Below, in pieces: positions 1 to 10,886 of a DNA stretch of 64,000 bases. The stretch covers positions 94,091,464 through 94,155,463 of the forward strand of contig NC_133325.1 in NCBI RefSeq assembly GCF_042186555.1. Reading direction: 5' to 3'. The notes beneath the pieces were generated by a model, which was not told the origin of the DNA, searched no databases, and was given only the letters and a program-made list of their open reading frames with translations. Position 1 is the stretch's first letter. Each line of letters opens with the position of its first letter. This DNA comes from Aquarana catesbeiana (taxonomy: Eukaryota; Chordata; Amphibia; Anura; Ranidae). Position numbers and translations under genes: made by a program.

Positions 1-52
1 TTCTGATGCAAAGTTTTTTCCTTTTATTTTTGCTGTGCCACATTCTAAGATG
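1..52. other. Left flank of Tc1 insertion, no gene seen
   Basis: AT-rich unique-looking sequence interrupted by the Tc1-like element that follows. It resumes at 1698 on the other side. No coding signal is visible. Confidence 0.6.
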
Positions 53-54
53 TA

Positions 55-275
55 CAGTGGGGACGGAAAGTATTCAGACCCCCTTAAATTTTTTTACTCT
101 TTGTTATATTGCACCCATTTGCTAAAATCATTTAAGTTCATTTTTTCCTCATTAATGTTCACATAGCACCCCATATTGACAGAAAAACACAGAATTGTTG
201 ACATTTTTGCAGATTTATTAAAAAAGAAAAACTGAAATATCACATGGTCCTAAGTATTCAGCCCCCTTGCTGTGA
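55..275 (+). repeat. Left terminal inverted repeat of Tc1 element 1
   Basis: Begins CAGTGGGGACGG and runs inward to a second AGTATTCAGCCCC motif. It matches the reverse complement of 1484-1695 with scattered substitutions and a few small indels. Confidence 0.9.
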
Positions 276-370
276 CACTCATATATTTACCTCTGTGCTG
301 TCCATCTCTTCTGATCATCCTTGAGATGGTTCTACACCTTCATTTGAGTCCAGCTGTGTTTGATTATACT

Positions 371-412
371 GATTGGACTTGATTAGGAAAGCCACACACC
401 TGTCTATATAAG
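371..412 (+). promoter_or_regulatory. Possible transposase promoter (GATTGG and TATATAAG)
   Basis: A reverse CCAAT-type box (GATTGG, 371-376) is followed by TATATAAG at 405-412, about 32 bases upstream of the transposase start codon at 444. Spacing and composition suit an internal RNA polymerase II promoter. No activity can be shown from sequence. Confidence 0.4.
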
Positions 413-443
413 ACCTTACAGCTCACAGTGCATGTCAGAGCAA

Positions 444-1479
444 ATGAGAATCATGAGGTCAAAGGAACTGCCTGAAGAGCTCAGAGACAGAATTGTGGCA
501 AGGCACAGATCTGGAGATCTGGCCAAGGTTACAAAAAAATTTCTGCTGCACTTAAGGTTCCTAAGAGCACAGTGGCCTCCATAATCCTTAAATGGAAGAC
601 GTTTGGGATGACCAGAACCCTTCCTAGAGCTGGCTGTCCGGCCAAACTGAGCTATCGGGGGAGAATAGTCTTGGTGGGAGGTAAAAAAGAACCCAAAGAT
701 CACTGTGGCTGAGCTCCAGAGATGCAGTCGGGAAATGGGAGAAAGTTGTAGAAAGTCAACCATCACTGCAGCCCTCCACCAGTCGGGGCTTTATGGCAGA
801 GTGGCCCGATGGAAGTCTCTCCACAGTGCAAGACACATGAAAGCCTACATGGAGTTTGCTAAAAAAACACCTGAAGGACTCCAAGATGGTGAGAAATAAG
901 ATTCTTTGGTCTGATGAGACCAAGATAGAACTTTTTAGCCTTAATTCTAAGCGGTATGTGTGGAGAAAACCAGGCACTGCTCATCACCTGTCCAATACAG
1001 TCCCAACAGTGAAGCATGGTGGTGGTAGCGTCATGCTGTGGGGGTGTTTTTCGGCTGCAGGGACAGGACGACTGGTTGCAATCAAGGGAAAGATGAATGC
1101 AGCCAAGTACAGGGATATCCTGGACAAAAACCTTCTCTAGAGTGCTCCGGACCTCAGACTAGGCCGAAGGTTTACCTTCCAACAAGACAATGACCCTAAG
1201 CACACAGCTAAAATAATGAAGGAGAGGCTTCACAACAACTCCGTGACAGTTCTTGAATGGCCCAGCCAGAGCCCTGACTTAAACCCAATTGAGCATCTCT
1301 GGAGAGACCTAAAAATGGCTGTCCACCAACGTTTACCATCCAACCTGACAGAACTGGAGAGGATCTGCAAGGAGGAATGGCAGAGGATCCCCAAATCCAG
1401 GTGTGAAAAACTTGTTGCATCTTTCCCAAAAAGACTCATGGCTGTATTAGATCAAAAGGGTGCTTCTACTAAATACTGA
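444..1479 (+). pseudogene. Tc1-like transposase pseudogene (DD34E)
   Basis: This is the relic of a cut-and-paste transposase of about 340 residues: an N-terminal paired-type helix-turn-helix DNA-binding region followed by a DDE catalytic domain. Visible blocks in order are KELPEELRDRIVARHRSG, then LKVPKSTVASI in another frame, then the catalytic core. Catalytic residues are still readable: Asp in WSDETK (codon 913), Asp in QQDNDPKHT (codon 1186) and Glu in NPIEHLW (codon 1291), with exactly 34 residues between the last two. Lesions are a frameshift near 515-527, another near 660-690, a seven-A run at about 860 where six keep the frame, and an in-frame TAG at 1138-1140. The start at 444 is the first Met before the conserved N-terminus. 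No functional protein can be made. Confidence 0.93.
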
Positions 1480-1483
1480 GCAA

Positions 1484-1695
1484 AGGGTCTGAATACTTAG
1501 GACCATGTGATATTTCAGTTTTTCTTTTTTAATAAATCTGCAAAAATGTCAACAATTCTATGTTTTTCTGTCAATATGGAGTGCTGTGTGTACATTAATG
1601 AGGAAAAAAATGAACTTAAATGATTTTAGCAAATGGCTGCAATGTAACAAAGAGTGAAAAATTTAAGGGGGTCTGAATACTTTCTGTCCCCACTG
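1484..1695 (-). repeat. Right terminal inverted repeat of Tc1 element 1
   Basis: Inverted counterpart of 55-275, ending CCCCACTG followed by the TA duplication. It begins five bases after the transposase stop codon. Confidence 0.9.
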
Positions 1696-1697
1696 TA

Positions 1698-4231
1698 TAT
1701 ACATCCAAGCTGTGTACTATCTGTTATTTGGAAGTACTGTGACTAGAATTATTGACACTATTGTTTGTTTTTCATTTCTGTAATTCTCTATTTTTTTTCT
1801 TGTAGTGAAAATATTTCAATAAAAAGAGATTATGCAGGGAAAAAAAAAGATTGAATACACATAGTAAAACAGATATAAAAATGTTATATTAGTAATCGCT
1901 AAAAAAACAACAAAATTAAACCCCATAAAATTGACCATTATAAAAACCAGTATAGTTTTCATTTAAAGTAAGTTATAAGTTATTCACAGTCTAAAAGTCA
2001 TGTACGTTTGATAAATACACCAATTTTTTCACATCAATTATAGAACAGATTTTCGTAATGCTGAAGCACATATTTAAATACATGCATTCCAAGAGATGAG
2101 TACTGTTGACTAAATGTATTTTTTTTTTCTTTTTTCTCATGTCAGCACTAGGGATGTCTAGCAATCTTGTTTTATTCCCAAAAGGAAGTAATTTTTTCAG
2201 AGCTGTATATTTTCTCCCAAAACATGATGCTAGGCTAACTGACTTCCATCCAACTTGGCCCCAGTCTTTCTGTATAGGTATGTCAGGGCAGTAAGATTGT
2301 TATTTTTTTGGGACAGTTAAGAATAGGAATGGTTCATTGTTCAAGGACAGTGCTAAGAATACTTGGGTTCTATATGAACAAGAAAAAATATTGAACAAAC
2401 TAGTAATCTAGTAATATAGGGTAAGCATGATAGTTATAGTAGAACTCTTGGCAAATAGCTAACATAATTAAATAATAATTATACATTAATAATTAAATAA
2501 TAATAAATAATTAAATAATAGCATAGTTAAATGCATACATGTTTATTGTTTTACTTGCCAAAAGATTTGTAATTCTGCTCAACCAACCTTGTATTTACGT
2601 ACCGTTACCACACTACATAGCCAGACAGGTGATGCACTTATTGGTTCAGCAATGCAGCCTCCAATGTCGCTGCTCCATCTCCAGCCTGCTCACTGGACAT
2701 CTACTTATCATCATCATTATAAAGCTGAACTCCAGGCAAACAGCTGGATACACATCACAAGATGACGATAATGCAAATTCAAGTACTTACAACAATTTTG
2801 TTTAAAAAAAAATTTGATGCTATATTATTGAATATAGAACTAGAATAATTTGTATCTTATATACCTGCCTAGTGTTCAGCTTTAAACCTTTGGCAGGTAA
2901 AACTGTAAAAATGTGTGTTTCACTGTTTTCCTTTAATTCCACTTAAAAACATTTTTTCGTATATATCACAAACCTACATTCTGTCTTCCTAATTGACTAT
3001 ATTTTTAAATCTCAAGTCTTCAGAGCAAATATCCTGGGCGCCCTGAAGGTCCCAGGCTTCTGCTAGCTACTAATCACTCTTTTCTGAATAGCTATGTATT
3101 CATTTAATCATGTCTGATGTTACACATAACCTATTTCCACGTGTTTTTCTGGCCAGCAGGTGACAAGGCTCTCCATGTGTAGTTTTTTCATAAGGCATTT
3201 CCTTACTCCACAATCATTGCTATTTGAAAGGTCTTTTCACCCAAATATGTATTGAAATATTACGCCTGCACTGATTCATCTAATTCATACCTTTCATACA
3301 TGCTGCTGCTAATGATCTGCAGATGCACTCACAGCATGAATAACAAGTCTTGTACGTATGTGGGAATTTCTCCACTCCAATCAATGGTGTACTCCAACAG
3401 TGATCCTCCACTATAACCATCTCTAATTAGTGGTCACCAAGATTACGTAACTCATGAGTCATACCTGGAAGTGGCTGGAAGCAGATTATTCAGCATCCAA
3501 TAAGGCACTGATGCAATTTTACAGCAGCATATCTGACTTTACATTACACGATGTATTGGCAATATGTTTACAATAACTAAGGCTTCTGACTTCTATTTGG
3601 TTCGGGGCCATATTAAATGCCATGAATGCACTGTTTTGATTGGCTTAAGGTGCTGAAGATGTAAGCTAACATCCTAATCTGGCCAGTTATGGCTTGTATT
3701 CTAAATTTTAACAATTCTATTCCTACACAACCCCCAGACCCCCCACCCCACCCCAACCCAATCACCCTGCACATTGCAAAAGAGCGGATTGTTTCCACTT
3801 TAGCAAATGACCCCTAATGCTGTTAAGCTGTAGAGCTTACAGCTGAATTGGTCTTGTGTAACAAGAAAACAGAGTTTCCATTCAGTATAAAAGCACCTTA
3901 CCAGCAGTTTTTGACAGATAAATATAGAACAATTTATATAAGGTACATGTATAGGGCTGACCATTAAGGTTGCCTTTGGAAGTAGTATTTCTTAACAGAG
4001 AAATTCTTATCAGAGAAATTCTCTATTTTTGGACCTTTAAACACATCTGGAGGACAACAGTGCTGCCTTTGGTATTGTAGCAGTCCTGTGTGTCTATTCA
4101 GGTGACTCCTTGCAAAACAATTAAGTGCTTGGTTATTTATGGAACATTGCCATGACTCCTTTTTCTCAATGTCCTGGAGTGACTTATGTCCTCTTCTGTT
4201 GTTCTATGTTACAATGGAACACACAAAATTA
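1698..4231. other. No gene identified; AT-rich non-coding stretch
   Basis: An AATAAA at 1818-1823 is followed 17 bases later by nine A's (1840-1848), like the genomic scar of a polyadenylated retrocopy. A run of AATAATTAAATAAT units lies at about 2464-2526. Short reading frames here (for example 2539-2805) have no recognisable domain, low-complexity content and no splice context. A C-rich tract sits at 3729-3760. Nothing else can be supported. Confidence 0.6.
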
Positions 4232-4600
4232 GTTGCACCTAGGGATGACCTTGATGTTCGGGTCGAACATACATTCAACTTGAACATCAGGTGTTCGCCT
4301 GTTCGCCGAAGAGCGAACATTATGGGGTGTTCGTGGCAAATTCGAGTACCACGGAACGCCCCATAATGCACTGCGAGATTGCAGTGCATTTCTGTATGAT
4401 GACTGGCCAAAGCATGCACCTGACCTGCATGCTTTGGTCAATCTCAGCGCCCTCTGCTAAGAAAGCCATAATTGGCCAAAGGCATGTGGCAGGTTCCAAA
4501 ATGCCATTTCTTTTTAGGGAAGGCCATTCCGGCTCTCTACTAGCATGTGGAAGGCAATGTTTTGGCCTTGTTGGCGGTCAGCAGTAAGGTGCATATTACC

Positions 4601-6426
4601 GCTGACTCATGGTCCAGCAGGCATGGGCAGGGACGTTACCTTTACTTCACGGCGCACTGGGTAACTCTACTGGCAAAATGCTAGTGGTAATTGTGCCACA
4701 GCTCTCTCCTCCATCCCCTCCTCTTCTTCTTCCTCTATGGTCTCTTCTGCAGATTTGTCCTCTGAACCAGCGGTGCTCTGTAAGCGTTCAAGGGGCTATG
4801 CAAGCAGTCAGGCAAAAAGATGCCATGCAGTGCTTGAGTTGGTCTGCTTAGGACAGGAGCCACACTGGGGCAGAGATTCTGTCATCTCTGCAGGGGCAGG
4901 CTCAGAGGTGGTTGACGCCACACCAGCTTCAGCCAGGAATGGTTATATGCGACAATGGCACCAACCTTCTCTCCACCCTCAGACAGGGACACTTGACCCA
5001 TGTTCCATGTTTGGCACACGTCCTGAATTTGGTGGTGCAGCGGTTCTTGTGCAGGTACCCAGGCTTACAGGATCTCCTGAGGCAGGACAGAAAAGTCTGT
5101 GGTCATTTCCGCTGGTCATACAATGCCAGTGCTCGGCTGGCTGACATTCAAAGGGAATGCAACCTGCCCACTAACCGCCTCATTTGTGACATGCCCACCA
5201 GGTGGAACTCAACATTGGCAATGCTGCTGCAGCAGCTGTACATGCAGTAGAGGGTCATCAATGAGCACCTGTGCGAGTATGGCACCAGGACAGGGTCAGG
5301 GGAGCTTTTCGCCACGCCAGTGGCTACTGATAAAGGATGCATGCACTGTCCTGTCACCATTTGAGGAGGCCACGAGGATGGTGAGCAGCGACAATGCATG
5401 CATCAGTGACACTGTCCCTCTTGTCTTCCTGTTGGAGCACACGCTTCATGGAATAATAGACAGGGCACTTGAGGCAGAAAGGCAGCAGGAAGAGGAGGAC
5501 TTCCTTACCTCTCAAGGCCCCCTTTATCCAGATAGTATTCCTGCGGGCCCGCCAAACACACAGGAAGAAGAGGAGGAGGATTGTGTCAGCACAGATGTGG
5601 AGGATAACACTCAGCAGCAGTCTTCAAGGGATGGTTTTCAGTCCCCAGAAACCCAAGGAGTTGTACGTGGATGGGAAGAGGTTGTTACAGATCATGTGAT
5701 CCTAGGGACCCAGAAGACTCAGAATCAAATGCCTCTGCAAACTTATGCTGCATGGCCTCCCTGATTCTGCAAAGCCTCCGAAAAGACCCTAGGATTCATG
5801 GTATCAAGGAGAAGAATCATTACTGGCTGGCAACCCTAGTTGATCCACGTTACAAGGGTAAGGTTGCAGAACTCATCCTGCCTTCACAGAGAGAGCAGAG
5901 GATGAAACATCTACAGGAGGCCTTGAAGAAAGGTTTGTGCAATGCATTTCCAGACTCTGGGAGGATACAATTATCTGGTGCTGGACAACATGTTGCTGAG
6001 ACTTCGTTCAGTCAGAGGAAGAGCGGTGGAGAAGGTGGCCTGCTGACCGATGCCTTTAAACAATTTTTCAGTCCTCAGCGCCAAGGTCTGATCAGTTCAA
6101 GCAACCATTGCCAGCGTCTGCATTACATGGTGCAGGAATATCTAGGGGCAAGAGCAGACTTGGAGACCTTTCCAACAGAGCAACCACTGGGTTATTGGGT
6201 CTTGTGGATTGACCACTGGCCAGAACTTGCTCAATATGCAATTGAGCTACTGGCCTGTCCTGCATCCAGCATTCTTTCTGAACGCACATTCAGTGCTGCT
6301 GGAGGGTTTGTAACAGATCATAGAGTGCGCCTGTCCACAGATTCCGTTGATAGGTTCTCATTCACAAAAATGAATGAGTCTTGGATCAGCAGCTATCAAG
6401 CACCTGATGTTGATGTAACTGATTGA
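4601..6426 (+). pseudogene. hAT transposase pseudogene, ZBED-like, copy 1
   Basis: Remnant of an RNase H-fold hAT transposase. The first readable block is ADSWSS followed by YFTAHWV (4601-4670), the start of the catalytic domain. Next come DNGTNLLSTL (from about 4951) and CLAHVLNLVV (from about 5003), which carry the conserved Asp and the Cys/His motif, then MPTRWNSTL near 5200. A TAG stop lies at 5248-5250 and frame changes follow. The acidic linker is rich in Glu and Asp near 5485-5600. The C-terminal dimerisation region (5671-6426) includes YWVLWIDHWPELAQYAIELL and SERTFSAAGG, hallmarks of the hAT family. The stop codon is TGA at 6424-6426. The N-terminal BED zinc finger is absent. The same protein is seen, also broken, at 48852-52240. 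I infer no activity. Confidence 0.9.
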
Positions 6427-6539
6427 ATTTTCTATGGATGTGGGATCCCTTGTAGACTGCCTATGCTGAGCAACTATCCTATTCCTCCTCAATCCTGATG
6501 ATGCTAGCTTCCAATAATATTTTTGGTTTAGGGCACCCC

Positions 6540-6852
6540 CACCACCACCCAAGGCCCAATTTTTTTAACAGGGGCATGTAATTACAATTCTTGATATAAT
6601 ATTTCATAGCAGGGCCCGTTCCTACGCCCAACAAGCATAACTGTGAGGGCTTGCAGTGTTGTGGCACCGCCACCACCACCACCATCAAAGGCCCAATTTT
6701 TCTGCCTCTGTTTAACAGGGGCATGTAATTACAATTCTTGATATAATATTTCATAGCAGGGCCCGTTCCTGCGCCCAACAAGCTTAACTGTGAGGGCTTA
6801 CGGTGTTGTGACACCACCACCACCACCAAAGGCCCAATTTTTCTGCCCCTAT
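6540..6852 (+). repeat. Tandem repeat of about 139 bp in hAT 3' region
   Basis: The motif AAGGCCCAATTTTT occurs at 6551, 6688 and 6829, giving spacings of 137 and 141 bp. Each unit also carries CACCACCACC, GGGGCATGTAATTAC and GGGCCCGTTCCT. Two units are nearly full and the third is cut by the next element. A diverged pair of similar units follows the transposase in hAT copy 2. Confidence 0.85.
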
Positions 6853-8170
6853 TTAACCTCTTCCCGCCCGACGGCCATCAAACGGCTGGGCGGCACGGCT
6901 CTCGTTCTGGGCGGACATAATATGACAGCCCTCCAGAACAGCCACTCTCACGCGCCCCCCAGGGGTGAGTAGCATGGTGATTGTGGCCACGCCGTGTTGC
7001 TGGGACACGGCGCGACCCCGATCTGTGTAAAGAGCTGCAGCCACGGCTCTTTAACCATGTGATCATCTGTGTCCAATCACAGCCGGTCACATGTAAACAC
7101 AGATATGCTGGTAATCGGCGTTCCTCGCCTCACACTGACAGAGTGTGAGCAGAGCCGATCAGCAGCATCTTCTCACAGAGGACATCTAGGGATGTAATCA
7201 GGGCACTGATCAACAAGTGAAAATTTCAACATTCTTTCATTCAGCGAATGTACAAAGATTTTTCGTCTGAAATTTTATGCATGTGGCCAGCATAAGGCTC
7301 AGTACACACCTATGCAGTTTGCTTTTGATCTGTTTCTGCAGTGCTTTTGCGCACGTGATTTTGCTGCGATTTTTTGGGCCAATTTGTTGTTGGGCAGATT
7401 TAAAAACACAAATTGCTGCAAAAACACATTACATGCTTTTCTGCAGCTTCTCCATTGAAGTATATTGAACCAAAAAAGCACCGTTTTGTGTTTAAAAAAA
7501 AAAAAAAAGTCCCCGACCCTTTCCAAATACACAGCGGCTGAAAAAAGCATGGATGTGAACGTGTCCCATAGGAAACCATGTAAATGAACTGTAGTGCGTT
7601 TCTGCAAAAAACATTCATTTTTTTACTGTAGAACTGTGAAAGTAATATTTACAGTAGCGATTTGTTGCTCTTTTTGTACTATAAAGTTCTCATTTTAGTT
7701 TTTTTTAACCCCATTATGTTACTGGCCGATTAATCGATTATGAAAATAGTAATCGATTAATTTCATAATCGATTAGTTGTCGATTAATCGATTAGTTGTT
7801 TCAGCCCTATTACGCTTATTGCGTTTTTATTTACCAAAAATATGTAGAAGAATACATATTGGTTTAAACTGAGGAAGAAATTTGTTTTTATTATATTTTT
7901 TTGGGATATTTATTATAGCAAAAAGTAAAACATATTGTTTTTTTTTTTTTAAATGTTGCTATTTATGTTTATAGGGCAAAAAATAAAAAATGCAGGTGAT
8001 CAAATACCACCAAAAGAAAGCTCTATTTGTGGGGAAAAAAAGGATGTCAATTTTGTTTGGGTAAACGTCGCATGACCGCGCGATTGTCAAGTAAAGAGAC
8101 GCAGTGCCAAATCGCAAAAAAATGCTCTGGTCAGGAAGGGGGTAAATCCTTCCGGGGCTGAAGTGGTTAA
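6853..8170 (+). mobile_element. TTAA-bounded non-autonomous element, copy 1
   Basis: Bounded by TTAA at 6853-6856 and 8167-8170. The left part begins CCTCTTCCCGCCC and is GC-rich. The right part carries the family hallmarks ATACCACCAAAAGAAAGC, GACGCAGTGCCAAATC and a terminal CCGGGGCTGAAGTGG. The same family occurs at 17871-18729, 24877-26014, 26396-27367 and 45656-46492, with fragments at 24770-24880 and 37787-38056. TTAA duplication suggests piggyBac-type mobilisation, but no transposase-like sequence is inside. The middle (about 7190-7810) holds foreign sequence, including a hAT-like end. Confidence 0.75.
7725..7809 (-). mobile_element. Fragment of a hAT-like terminal region
   Basis: ATTAATCGATTATG and related ATCGATT units end in CAGCCCTA, whose complement TAGGGCTGAAACAAC resembles the terminus of a widespread vertebrate hAT family. 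Only one end was recognised. Confidence 0.5.
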
Positions 8171-8720
8171 AACGTAACTACACTTTTGTTGAGAAAAAAA
8201 AAATTCCCTCTGGGTGATCTATGTACATTATAATAAACGCAGATTCCTACCTTTTGTTATTCTGAAGAAATCCCTGTATGTTCCTCTGTGCTGAGTGAGT
8301 CTAATGGAAGTGGTTTCATATTTATCAATCAGCTGTGCAGCTGCAGAGCACTAATGAGGAAATCTGCTGGGTCTGCATCCCTTTAGACATTTTCCTATTG
8401 GGAGTATCTCACCAAAAATGAAATTTTTGTTGCAGGGGATGCCTGAAATCTGACTTTTATCTTAGGCACACTTCTGGGAAGATTGGTGAGCCAATCACAC
8501 AAGCAGGAAATTATGTTTCTGGGGGGTGATCTGTACACATTTTGCGTACAGAAACAACTCCAGGTAGCTATATTGCATTTTCAGAAAATAACAGCGGCTG
8601 CAGATTAAAAAGGAAAGGTCATTTTTAATAACATTTAATTACAATATGATTTGTGATGCAATTGTATATTTACTACTATATTATTTCTTCTTTATTGGCT
8701 ATTATTTTCCCCCACGAAAA
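8167..8720. mobile_element. Probable TTAA-type MITE fragment
   Basis: Starts TTAAAACGTAACTACAC, sharing its TTAA with the end of the preceding element, and resembles other TTAAA-starting families in this window. The right boundary is not clear and no coding sequence is seen. Confidence 0.35.
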
Positions 8721-9200
8721 TGGAGTTACCCTGTAAGGCTCTCCTTACACAGGCGCACAGAGCAATCATGCCCTGACTTTGATAACTGTGTTCAGATGTT
8801 ACTGGATTTACATTTAATTCTGTGATGAATGGAGTTTACTATATGTAGCGACATATGTTAACAAAGGTCCACTAATTGCCAGACATAAAATGAAGACAGT
8901 TGCGGATGTATGGATCAGTGGGAACACAGGCTGTGTCTTGAAAAAAATTCAATTTATCATAAGGAAGAGTGAAGGTCCGACTCTGATGACAGGTGTCAAA
9001 GTCAGTGCATGCTGAAGATATGAAGTCCATGGAGTTGCACGCTGTGTAACATGAGATTACATCCTGGAGCTCATACATGCAACTTCACATTGGACGATTG
9101 AGCAAGTTAGTGTCTATGGAGATAGTGGAGAGGGAACCTAGTGGGTACGGGCCTGTCTCATGGGAAACAATATCAATTTAATGAAGCAGTGGTGGTTTAA
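8721..9200. other. No gene identified
   Basis: Ordinary non-coding composition. The 68-codon minus-strand frame at 8872-9078 has no recognisable motif. Nothing else is seen. Confidence 0.5.
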
Positions 9201-10035
9201 TTAACCTCCCTGGCGGCATTCCTGAGTCTGGCTCGGGGTGGAATTTCAGAAGCAAAAGCGGTAACCCCCGAGCCAACCTCGGGATCGCATCGCAGGATCC
9301 AGGAAGAGCTTACTTACCTTGTCCCCTGGATCCTGCGATGTCTCCCCCGCAGTGTGAGCGGCTCGTCCTCTGCTTGATTCATCACGGAGCCAGGCTCCGT
9401 TCCCTGCGAGCACTGCGACGCACGGGGACGGAGAACGGCGCCAAATTTAAAAAGTAAAACACACACAATACATACAGTATACTGTAATCTTACAGATTAC
9501 ATTACTGTATGAAATTATTTCACCTCCCTTTTGTCCCTAGTGGTTTCTCCAGTGTCCTGCATGCAGTTTTATGTTATAAAAACAGTTTTTTCTGCCTGGA
9601 AACTGGAGATTGTCCATAGCAACCAAAACCGTCCCTTTACATCAAAAGTGGTTTTAGACCAGCTAGAAAACAGAAATAATAAATTAGAATCACTTGCAGA
9701 ATTGAGCGATAGTGATTTGTGGGGAGATCCGTCATCAAACACTGAAAAGTAACGACAGCGACAATTCTGCAACTGAGCAAATTTCAGTGTTTTTGATTTG
9801 ATTACATTATTGAATCATTTTTATTATTATTATATTATTATTTGTTATAATTATTTATAGTTTTTCAAACTTTATCATACCCGGGATATCTACTAGACTC
9901 TGGTTTGGACAGAATTAAGTGTGTTATTCCTAAGAATTACAGGCCTACAATATAAAACGCCAAATTTCCATGCGAAATAATTGTACCACTTTTAGCATCA
10001 AAAATCTGAAATAATCATAAGGCCAGGGAGGTTAA
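9201..10035 (+). mobile_element. Non-autonomous piggyBac element, copy 1
   Basis: Flanked by TTAA at 9201-9204 and 10032-10035. The left TIR begins CCTCCCTGGCGG and the right ends CCAGGGAGG. The inside keeps the 5' leader and the first coding segment of a piggyBac transposase, with the rest deleted. It is closely similar to 52238-52847 in inverse orientation and to the 5' half of the larger copy at 14701-16816, so it is an internal-deletion derivative of that family. Confidence 0.9.
9616..9752 (+). pseudogene. piggyBac transposase N-terminal remnant, copy 1
   Basis: Aligns with the N-terminus of the transposase at 16424, but the start codon is ATA instead of ATG and one base is missing shortly after, so the opening frame is lost. 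Downstream, LAELSDSDLWGDPSS matches the acidic N-terminal region and a stop follows at 9750-9752. The same ATA and frame change occur in the copy at 52238-52847. It cannot encode a working protein. Its value is as a lineage marker for the non-autonomous subfamily. Confidence 0.8.
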
Positions 10036-10426
10036 AGCCCCTATTTTTTGCAATTACTACAAAATAAGCATTTACTATGCATAGACTTTAATATAAAAAT
10101 GTCTGCCAGCTAAGCCAGCAAACAAGTCTCGCATTCCCCTTTACAAACATGCACTAGAGAAAGTTAGCCAAGCACCTATGCATTAACCGCATTAACTGAA
10201 TTGTGGGATTAAGAAATGCCAGAAGTCAGTGTTTATTATCACACATGCATAGAGCTAGAGTGTGACATCATGAATATTAGTAAGTGCTCTGCTCGATATC
10301 TGTTTTATTACGTTACACTGTAATTAAATTTAAAAGGCATATTACATTATTAAAATGATATATGGATAGTGACATAACAGGGCTGAAGGCTTTCAAACAC
10401 AAGGTAATTTAGACATTGTAAACGTC
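10036..10426. other. No gene identified
   Basis: AT-rich non-coding sequence between two TTAA-bounded elements. Nothing recognisable is seen. Confidence 0.5.
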
Positions 10427-10886
10427 TTAAAGCGGAAGTAAACCCGCTGTCTTTTTTTTTTTTCCCTACACCTGTAAGGGAAAAGGCATAATGAGCTAGT
10501 ATGCACCGCATACTAGCTAATTATGAGATACTTACCTTAGAACGAGGCGCTGACACCTCAACCGGTCCACGCCGTGGGAGCTGACATTTCCCCTCGGCGT
10601 GCCTTCCGGGTATCGCGGCTCCGGTGCTGTGAGTGGCCGGAGCCGCGATGTCGTCACTCCCGCGCATGCGTGCGGGAGACTTTTTTTCCGGCAAAGTCTG
10701 GCGGCTGCCGGGCTTTCAGCCGAGAATCCCCTGTGCGCATGCGCCGCTGCAGTCAGCGGCTCATTGCGAGGGGAATATCTCCTAAACTGTACAGGTTTAG
10801 GAGATATTTTTTTTACCTACAGGTAAGTCTTATTATAGGCTTACCTGTAGGTAAAAGTTTAAAAAAAAGGTATACAACCACTTTAA
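10427..10886. mobile_element. TTAA-bounded MITE (AAAGYGGWWGTAWACC family)
   Basis: Starts TTAAAGCGGAAGTAAACCC (TTAA 10427-10430) and ends GGTATACAACCACTTTAA (TTAA 10883-10886), so the termini are inverted repeats. The interior has a GC-rich, CpG-rich block with CGCATGCG motifs. Related ends are at 45433, 54326 and 58771/59668. No coding capacity; the reading frames crossing 10574-10906 are incidental. Confidence 0.75.
10774..10856. repeat. Two adjacent perfect hairpins
   Basis: Hairpin 1 has perfect 14-bp arms 10774-10787 and 10795-10808 with a 7-base loop. Hairpin 2 has perfect 17-bp arms 10811-10827 and 10840-10856 with a 12-base loop. They are separated by two bases and sit near the right end of the MITE. 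Confidence 0.9.

Larger units (their letters stand above)
53..1697 (+). mobile_element. Tc1/mariner-type DNA transposon, complete ends, dead transposase
   Basis: The element is bounded by TA at 53-54 and 1696-1697, the target-site duplication of the Tc1/mariner superfamily. It starts CAGTGGGGACGG and ends with the inverted complement CCCCACTG. The terminal inverted repeats are about 215 bp and contain a repeated internal motif (AGTATTCAGNCCCC near 71 and near 255), an IR/DR layout. A broken transposase lies between them. The ends look intact, so the copy could in principle have been moved by a transposase supplied elsewhere, but its own gene is inactive. The exact named family was not determined. 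Confidence 0.93.
4240..6852 (+). mobile_element. hAT-type DNA transposon, copy 1, 3' end lost
   Basis: The left end reads TAGGGATG, the YAGGGATG start typical of hAT elements, and is followed by repeated GTTCG motifs that also open copy 2 at 48253. The body encodes a decayed hAT transposase ending at 6426, then a 3' untranslated region with a tandem repeat of about 139 bp. The repeat breaks off at the TTAA-bounded element beginning at 6853, and no matching right TIR was found after it. Compared with copy 2, the 5' coding part with the acidic region and BED finger is missing. Confidence 0.85.
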
